The notes below the pieces were generated by a model. The model worked only from the letters and a program-made list of their open reading frames with translations, was not told where the DNA came from and ran no database searches. A program made the translations under genes and the position numbers. A DNA stretch of 64,000 nt from Bisporella sp. PMI_857. Taxonomy: Eukaryota > Ascomycota > Leotiomycetes > Helotiales > Helotiaceae. Of the stretch, positions 57,541-64,000 are shown piece after piece. Each line of letters opens with the position of its first letter. The first letter of the stretch is position 1. The stretch spans positions 348,004-412,003 of the forward strand of contig JAJSPD010000043.1 in the NCBI GenBank assembly GCA_021307315.1, given 5' to 3'.

Positions 57541-60110
57541 GCTGTCTGAAAATATTTCTAAGGATGATGAGTGAAAAACGAGGTGGGTGAGGTGGGTTTG
57601 GTTGGTTTAGTTGCCTAACTTAAGAGCACTGGAATCCAGTTAGTACATAAGTCCCCTTTATATATTCCATTTCATTCAACTCATCCGGCGAGGACCGCAA
57701 GCTTACTGGGGCATCAATGAGAATGCCATGTGATATTTTGGATTCGCACCTTAAATCATGCCCTAGCCTCTATCCATCCGCATATCTGCAAACGTCGTAT
57801 ATCTGATCCGGGAATAAATGAAGTCAACTGGGCAAGATTTTACGAGGTTCATTGGCCAAGGTAGCATTTGATCATCCTATAGCAATGTGGGCCTGCATAC
57901 TTCGTATAGTAAATAGATGCACGAGAGAGAGATATATGGATGCGCAAAAAAAAAACAGCATTGTCGGCCTAAGGGTTCTTTGAAGAATGTTGCCCCAGGA
58001 TTCGGTCCTAAGTCAGCACTAGTCATAAGTGGTTTGCAAGCGCCGAAAAACTAGATTTTCAGCTGCCTAGTCGGTACCTTAGTATAGCTAGGCTGCCTCA
58101 GATCAATGTTACCCGTCTCCCTACAGTGCTCATCTGTGTAGCTTGGTGGCTTTAGGCCTGTTTCGAGTTTTACGACGCATGCGTGAGTTGGTTCCTGCCC
58201 CGCAATGGAGGTGGGCATAGGACCGAGAGCTACCACGCTTACGGGGACTATACTGTAGGTTCTGGCTGGTAGAGGTTGTGAGCCTTTTCGTGCCGCTTGT
58301 TAGTAGTTGACTATTTCTGGTGATATGGTCCTTCAAACGTGTCTCGTCGTGTAAATAAGTTGAGACCTAAGTAGATATGAGCTGAGCTGAGCAGGGTCTC
58401 GGTCCGCCGGAGCAAAGATGGTAGAGGGTCATGTGAGACCGAAAGACTAGGAGGGGCAGAGAATCTGGTGGTATGGTGATTGTTATGAGGAAGTATATAT
58501 CTAAGTATTGTCCTTTGAGCGCAAAGTATAAGCAACAAAACCACCAAAGGTTGATCAAATTAACACACTCTAAAATCCACTGCTCCATAAATAAATGGCT
58601 TATAATGAAGATATTTCACATTTGATAGAGAGGAAGATAGACCGAGGTAAAACTGCATAGTAAAAGCAGCCCAACTCTTAGCCCTTATCTCATTTTCCCA
58701 CCGAAAAAACTTTTCGCGATACCGAGATTCCTATTCCGAACACCAAAAGATCGAAGTTCAAGCACACCAGCATCTCAACTACTCCACTCCACAGCAGTGA
58801 ACGAGTCAGTATCGTAGTATTTAGTAATACCGAGTCTCGAGACATAAGGGATCGACTTTTTGATACTACTAGTATTAGTATGAGGTTCTCGTAAAGCGCT
58901 AGTACTAGTATGGAAATTGAATTTTATATCATATCGGCAATAATACTAAACACAGTGCTAAGGCCACTTTGCAGCTTTATTACAAGGGTCAGAAATGAAC
59001 TTTACTCTTTTTAGTACGAATAACCGAATTTAAAGAGCTAAGGCCCTTGTTACATTGCTAATTTTGGAATAGTGTCATTTAGAGTTAGTGCTGTAGTATA
59101 TCGCGGTATAGTATGATATAATATGAGGTTGTAAATTTTGCTGTAACACGTATACACATTTCAAATCTCATATTGCGTGGTGTATAGTAACCTTTTTTAG
59201 GTGTCGATATATCACGATAATACTAACTCGCTCACTGCTCCACAGTCCTAGCTTTCTGTTCCTTCTTCTCCGCAACCTTAACAGGCTCTTTATCCGCATC
59301 ACCCTTGAGGTCTCTGACGTTGGGTCTCTTGGAGTGTATTGACTCCTCGCCCAGTCGGCAGAGCGACCTCCGCGTATTATCGGCTGTGTCCACTCCAACG
59401 GAGGCTCTTTGGGGTCTCGCAGCGGTTCGCAGTTGCCTAGGGTATCTGTGCTTATATAAGGATCCCGCCCGGGCTTGCACTATTTTCCGCCGCGGGGGGG
59501 GGGGGGGGGGGGGGGGGGGGTGGCGAAGGCAACGATGACTCAGTCCGTCCTTGGGGTACAGTATATAGGACATTTTTGCTCATCTGCCGAGACCCTGAAG
59601 ACAAGGGAGGCGAGAAGGAGGATGGCAGGCGTGAACTGCATTTGGCCTTCGCTCTCCGGGTAAGTGTATGTTCTCAGCAGGAGCTTGGTAGCTAATCTGT
59701 TGGAGTTGTATTCTGTTGTGGAGTGAGGATAGGTATTGATTAGTGAGAATTCTGTCGTGAAAACTTCAATAATTTCTCAAACAGGATGAATACTTATGCT
59801 TGTAAATTTGTAAGTTTATGTCTACCTTTATTTGGGGATCAATATTCTAAGCGGCTTCAAATGTCACAGCGTTGAACATAGTAAGATATCACCTCGATAG
59901 CTGGGGTGCCGATAAGCAGCAGCAGCTTACTGGCTGCTCATCACGGTTGAGCCAACCACACAATGCCTCTAGATTACAGTTCATCCGGAGAATTTCTAGG
60001 AAGCGCCGCCATGCAAGGCTGCCTTAGATAAATAAGCTTAAATTTAATATTGCAGTGTCGTATGAACTACCCAATAAGATGTTACATCTCGAGACTTTCC
60101 GGGATGAGTG
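57541..60110. other. gene-poor repeat-rich stretch
   Basis: About 2.6 kb without a supported gene. Near 58860-58920 there are clustered palindromic ACTAGT/TAGTATTAGTA motifs. The 27-G tract lies at 59494-59520. Proline-run open frames at 59232-59573 are its shadow. AT-rich from 58590 to 59220. Confidence 0.4.
59494..59520 (+). repeat. 27-bp G homopolymer
   Basis: Uninterrupted G run after CCGCC. It could form G-quadruplex DNA and is prone to replication and sequencing slippage, so its length is uncertain. Confidence 0.8.
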
Positions 60111-60203
60111 TTACGAATAGGATCTATTTGCTAGAGGATCAGTTAGAGGATCTGCGAGAGTTCACAACAATAGAATACAGGCCTAATACAGAGCGTTACG
60201 GAT
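60111..60203 (-). repeat. dispersed repeat copy C (LTR-like end)
   Basis: Reverse complement reads TAACGCTC...GTATTCTATTGTTGTGA...AATAGATCCTATTCGTAACA and matches the first 75 bp of copy B at 43229. The TGTTACG end on the plus strand is an LTR-type terminus. Confidence 0.6.
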
Positions 60204-60364
60204 GTGTAATATATGGGTAAGAGATATTCTAACGTACTTGATCAGTTAGCTGGCCATATCATCCTCCTGGCCACAATCCCTGCAACCACCACTTTTTTTC
60301 AATTTTGATTTGCAATTGTATCACAACTACTTAAAATATCAATTTGTGGATTGAAATAATTGAT

Positions 60365-60646
60365 TTATTGACGGTCAGGGCATGTACGAGCAGTGTGCTC
60401 TAGCGATTTACATATACTACACTTCGCTGGAGCACGTGTACGTGCTGGAGCTACGTTTTGATCAACTATTTGATTTACAACTTCAACGTCAGCTGTAGCT
60501 TGATTCAACCTGTTTTGAACTTCTGAAACTTGTAAAACATTTCTTTTGCGTACGAATACTTTTTTTACAGCTTTTTTTTTTTTGACTTTTTCATTTGCGG
60601 CTCGTAATTTTCGATTTTTAGCCGCAAGAAAAGTAGTGTTGTACAT
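60365..60646 (-). pseudogene. C-terminal end of a pogo/Fot1-type DDE transposase
   Basis: A 93-codon frame with a Lys-rich helix (FLAAKNRKLRAANEKVKKKK) and a CCHC knuckle (CSICKSLEHTARTCP). This arrangement closes the transposases of fungal pogo/Fot1-like DNA elements. The DDE catalytic part should lie upstream on the minus strand (60650-61340), but that DNA is very AT-rich and no longer readable. A relic, not a gene. Confidence 0.6.
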
Positions 60647-61346
60647 AGCTAATTAGCACTTTTTGATAAGTTGATTTACAGCTTAAACTGTAGAACTAAG
60701 TAGGCTTTGCGTACGATATCGAATCGATTTTTAAACAAAGTCGGTTTGCAACTGTAATTCGGCAATATTGTGAAGTGTTTCAGAGACTTAAGCAGTAACA
60801 AGCTTCGTTGTAAGTAGAAAAGTCGGCGTACGCAGTCGTACGTGTAACTGATTTAATACTTGATCTAGATTAAAAAGAACTAATCTAGTAGCTTTAAATC
60901 TACTTTGAACAGTAGAAACAGTAAAAGCTTTTTGTCGTACGGATTAATAAAGCTGTAAAAACTCGATTTTATTAATATAGTTAATGCCGACTCGCATTTG
61001 TTGTTGTACAGTTTGTCTGTAAAAACGCTTCAATTTTGCAAAGCAACTAATATTTAAAAGTTGAAGAAACTGTGAAAAATGCGCAAGTATACACAATAGA
61101 ATAATGCAGTGTTTTTTGCAAAATCGATCGAATTAAACTGTAATATAACTTCCGTAGCCGTTAAGTATTAATAATCGATATGTGTTTATCGTACGATTTC
61201 GTGTGTGTATTTCGAAAACTTTTTGCAGCTAAATAAAACTTAATTCGTCTGTAGTTTACTCGTTATTACTAACTCTAAGCAACTAGGTTGTCGGCAGATT
61301 TTAATACTAACTATATTGATGTATTTGACTTTTTAATATAACTAGC
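60647..61346. other. AT-rich relic DNA
   Basis: About 700 bp of very low GC with frequent CGTACG and GATCG-like motifs, between the transposase end and the LTR. It is probably the mutated body of the DNA transposon. No open frame of note. Confidence 0.5.
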
Positions 61347-61700
61347 TGTTACGCGCATCGCTAACAGGACTTATGCCTTAGGGGCCTGAGGCTCGGTAAG
61401 CTTGGCTTACACAGAGAACCCCTGGGATGGAAAGGTCACGTGATGGATCATGGATCATGCTATGATCCATGAGCCAACTGGATCATGGTTTCTGCAATGA
61501 TCCAACCCCACGAAGCCCTATATAAGTAGATAGCTTTCCCCGTAGATAGGAGCTTCGTGCTCAACTCAAATAGTATTCTTCAATAGTATACTTGTTATTG
61601 GGATCTAGTCTTATATGTGATATACCTACTTCTCTCCAGACCAACAAACCCCGGACCAAGATCTTCTATCTATATTGGATCAGCCAATAGGACCGTAACA
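61347..61700 (+). repeat. 5' LTR, 354 bp
   Basis: Starts TGTTACG and ends CGTAACA, perfect 7-bp inverted ends of TG...CA type. Contains a palindromic GATC-rich patch (61442-61503) and a TATATAA box at 61519. Directly followed by the Gag start region. Confidence 0.85.
61519..61525 (+). promoter_or_regulatory. TATA box of the LTR promoter
   Basis: TATATAA in the middle of the LTR, the usual place for the U3 promoter. Transcription would begin about 25-35 bp downstream (inference). Confidence 0.55.
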
Positions 61701-61741
61701 CTTTGAGCACCGAGTCTTGAAGTACCTATATCGCATATACC

Positions 61742-64000
61742 ATGTCGACAACCAGTTCAACCCCACGTACCTCCAAGGGCGAACATGCCTCGCCACCGGT
61801 TCCGCAACCTACCTACCTACCTCAGCAAATCAAGGTACCCAAGGTCCACGAACCTAAAACCTTTGATGGCAATCGCAAGGAGCTACGCGCATATGTATCC
61901 CAATGCGAAATCTATATTCGCATGAACCCTTTATCTTTTGGATCCCAGGAACAAATCGTTCTATGGGCTGTGTCCTATCTAACCGGAACAGCCTATGACT
62001 GGATCTCCACTCACCTCAAAGACTACCTAGCCTACTCACATGACAAGAGAGAAGATGAGACTAATGCTATTTTCGACAGTCATGATGAATATGTCAGTCA
62101 GCTCACACGCATGTTTGGAAACACTGATGAAGAAATACGTGCGGAAAGAGACATTCAATCATGCAAGCAACTCACCAGTGTCACGGAGTATACAGGAAGG
62201 TTTGAGCTGCTAGCAGGCAAGGTGGATTGGGAAGATAAACCCCTCAGAGCGCTCTACTACAAAGGACTTAAGGAAGAAGTCAAGGATGATATTGTCAGGG
62301 GAGGAAGACCACAAACCCTCACCGAAATGAAAGATAAGGCAATTGAAATTGACACCAGACTGCATGAAAGACGCATGGAAAGAAGAGGGCAATACTCTTT
62401 AGGGTTCAGTAAGAAACAACACCCCCAGAAACCCCGTTACCATTCACCTATGGAACTGGACGCGTTCCAAGGGAAGCCCAAACAAAAGTCTAGCCTATCC
62501 AAGGAGGAAATGCAACGGCGTAGAGACAAGAACTTGTGTTTCGAATGTGGCCTTCCGGGCCACATGGCCAGTTCTCATCGCAAGACGCAGCAATCTTGGA
62601 AGGGCAAGAAACAACTCAACAGCACGGGTAGGGGAGGATACAACGGCAAGACCTCAGGAAGAAAGGAAATCGCAGTCCTGGAAGCCAAGCCAACAGAAGA
62701 AGAACTGGAACAACAGAAAGTCCATACACAGCTTGAGACGCATTGCAACAAGTGTGGAATGGCATGCAGTGCATCATGGAAGGACAAATGCCCAGGCTGC
62801 CACTATGATGAGGACAGCGAATGGGAAGAAAGCTGCAAGACCATGGGAGAATTCCTATCCCAGGTAGACGGCGCAGCCATTGAATCGGAATCCGACGAAG
62901 AATGGGACATTGGACAAGAACTCAACAAGCTCCTCCACATCTCGGAAGAAGAGGAAGAAGAACTCCACAAAGCCTTGTCCAGGGTAGATATGAACGATTC
63001 AAAAGCACCTTCCAGAGGATATACGGTAGCAGAACCAGAAGAGCTGACGCCGGAGCGGCGAATTGAGATCATCAACCAGGAAATTCTCAAAGAAAGAGCC
63101 AAGTTGGAAGCGCATAGGCAAGAAGGGAGAGCCAAGGATCGTGCCAGATGGGAAGCCATGCTTGCAGCCGGAACAGTTGACGAATCCGAAAGAAATAATG
63201 CAGCACACCACAGACACCCACAGCACGGAACCCTCCATTGGACCGCATGCTACACAGACCACTGCTTATACCATCTTGATGCCAAGCAGGCAAGCCACTT
63301 TCCCAAACGGAAACGGATGGTACTCCTCGAGGACAATGAGGAGAAAGACAAAAAAGAACTATGCACATTCGGGAGCACGGGACAGCTATCCACCAATGTC
63401 AGACTAGGAAAAAACAAATTAACAGCCATGATTGACTCTGGAGCCACAGGAAACTTCATATCCCCAGACGTCATCAAACACTTTGGCATATCCACACAGG
63501 TCAAGAACACGCCATACACCCTCACTGTAGCAGACGGCACGGACGCCTCATACAGGGATGGACTTGTGGATATTGAGACCACAAGACTCCGAATGGACAC
63601 AGGTGACCATATGGAATGGTTACAATTAGACGTCACCCAGATTGGGCGGCATGAGATCATTTTGGGAATGCCATGGATCACAGAGCATAACCCAACGATC
63701 AATTGGCAAACAAGACAGCTCGTCTTTGACAGATGCCAGTGTGTTGTCAGGCCACAACCACTAACGACAATGTGGATCAAGGGCAAAGACAAAGGAACAC
63801 AAACAAAGAACTCGACCAGAGCCAGAAGGAAGTTTGCGCCACTTCTTCAAGAGAGCCAGATCACCAAGACATGGGATCACATATTAGGGAATTGCCCTCA
63901 GAATATGAAGAGTTCAAGGGGTTATTTTCGGAAGAACAAGGACCCGAGGCCTTGCCGGAACATAAGCCATGGGATCATGAGATACCACTCGTCGACGGAC
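61742..64000 (+). CDS. retrotransposon Gag-protease polyprotein, partial at 3' edge
   Basis: Open from ATG 61742 to the edge, 753 codons without a stop. Capsid-like Gag: PKVHEPKTFDGNRKELRAYV, LTGTAYDWI and FGNTDEEIRAERDI. The knuckle at residues 266-279 is CFECGLPGHMASSH, with His where the last Cys belongs. A second CxxC...CxxC cluster (CNKC, CPGC) follows, then a long acidic linker. The aspartic protease has Asp565 in IDSGATGNFIS and the closing GMPWITEHNPTINWQ. After about codon 660 this frame no longer resembles any pol protein, while the -1 frame does. CCHC knuckles bind the genomic RNA, and the His variant may weaken that. Confidence 0.85.
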   Translation, partial: MSTTSSTPRTSKGEHASPPVPQPTYLPQQIKVPKVHEPKTFDGNRKELRAYVSQCEIYIRMNPLSFGSQEQIVLWAVSYLTGTAYDWISTHLKDYLAYSHDKREDETNAIFDSHDEYVSQLTRMFGNTDEEIRAERDIQSCKQLTSVTEYTGRFELLAGKVDWEDKPLRALYYKGLKEEVKDDIVRGGRPQTLTEMKDKAIEIDTRLHERRMERRGQYSLGFSKKQHPQKPRYHSPMELDAFQGKPKQKSSLSKEEMQRRRDKNLCFECGLPGHMASSHRKTQQSWKGKKQLNSTGRGGYNGKTSGRKEIAVLEAKPTEEELEQQKVHTQLETHCNKCGMACSASWKDKCPGCHYDEDSEWEESCKTMGEFLSQVDGAAIESESDEEWDIGQELNKLLHISEEEEEELHKALSRVDMNDSKAPSRGYTVAEPEELTPERRIEIINQEILKERAKLEAHRQEGRAKDRARWEAMLAAGTVDESERNNAAHHRHPQHGTLHWTACYTDHCLYHLDAKQASHFPKRKRMVLLEDNEEKDKKELCTFGSTGQLSTNVRLGKNKLTAMIDSGATGNFISPDVIKHFGISTQVKNTPYTLTVADGTDASYRDGLVDIETTRLRMDTGDHMEWLQLDVTQIGRHEIILGMPWITEHNPTINWQTRQLVFDRCQCVVRPQPLTTMWIKGKDKGTQTKNSTRARRKFAPLLQESQITKTWDHILGNCPQNMKSSRGYFRKNKDPRPCRNISHGIMRYHSSTD
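63730..64000 (+). CDS. start of pol (reverse transcriptase lead-in) in the -1 frame
   Basis: Just after a TGA at 63727-63729 the frame one base back opens and stays open to the edge. Its text is the protease-to-RT connector of gypsy elements: ELPSEYEEFKGLFSEEQGP then ALPEHKPWDHEIPLVDG. RT itself lies beyond the window. Confidence 0.7.

Larger units (their letters stand above)
61347..64000 (+). mobile_element. Ty3/gypsy LTR retrotransposon, 5' part
   Basis: LTR, short leader (61701-61741), then Gag, zinc knuckle and protease. The lead-in to reverse transcriptase (HKPWDHEIPL) is the last readable piece, in another frame. The element continues past the right edge, so RT, RNase H, integrase and the 3' LTR are not seen. 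The leader starts CTTTGAGC and lacks the TGG expected of a tRNA-primed site. Confidence 0.85.

Noticed and set aside
59232..59573. Proline-run open frame
   Set aside because: Produced by the 27-G homopolymer; no other coding signal.
62803..63792. Several minus-strand open frames over the retrotransposon
   Set aside because: Antisense shadows of Gag-protease.
1..64000. CRISPR array, operon or bacterial mobile element
   Set aside because: No regularly spaced direct repeats; spliced genes throughout show a eukaryotic genome.

Overview
The window reads as nuclear DNA of a filamentous ascomycete (Pezizomycotina). The families present fit best with a leotiomycete-type fungus, but that rank is inference. 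Introns are short (about 44-90 nt, a few longer), with GT..AG ends and CTAAC/CTGAC-like branch sites. The gene families are fungal: class II hydrophobin, Ish1-repeat protein, WSC, HET, 2EXR, DUF6594, CorA-like and a mitochondrial rhomboid. Gene models here were built by joining exons by eye so that frame and splice phase agree across every junction.

Region 1 (1-28 kb) is mostly ordinary gene space. In order it holds the 5' end of a conserved small protein (minus), a mitochondrial rhomboid protease, a class II hydrophobin, a six-finger C2H2 protein, a coiled-coil protein with a HEPN-like R-x4-H motif, a haloacetate-dehalogenase/epoxide-hydrolase-like enzyme, a 14-TM-type MFS exporter and a small mitochondrial protein whose frame carries a TAG stop. 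It continues with a secreted eight-repeat Ish1 protein, a 96-residue single-span membrane protein, a frameshifted 2EXR gene, a DUF6594 membrane protein, a retropepsin-like gene with a GC-AG intron and one unrecognised three-exon gene.

Region 2 (28-44 kb) is an accessory island. It contains a decayed acetyl-CoA synthetase copy whose stops mostly sit where the family has Trp or Gln, and fragments of a dispersed LTR-like repeat. It also holds a three-gene cluster: a five-exon CorA-like membrane protein, a 1000-residue protein joining an active-looking kinase to a C-terminal pseudokinase, and a 1251-residue kinase-TPR protein. The last two are convergent, with only 31 bp between their stop codons. 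This cluster is my best candidate for an uncharacterised signalling or non-self-recognition module.

Region 3 (44-54.6 kb) has a secreted WSC protein, an MFS transporter and a HET-domain membrane protein. The HET gene is split by a 642-bp MULE-like MITE (83-bp terminal inverted repeats, 9-bp target duplication). Removing the element and one duplication copy would restore the frame.

Region 4 (54.6-64 kb) is repeat-rich and gene-poor: coding debris, a three-exon small secreted Cys-containing protein, a 38-T and a 27-G homopolymer, the end of a pogo/Fot1-type transposase in AT-rich DNA, and the 5' part of a Ty3/gypsy retrotransposon (354-bp LTR plus Gag-protease). The retrotransposon's reverse-transcriptase lead-in lies in the -1 frame, and the element runs off the right edge.
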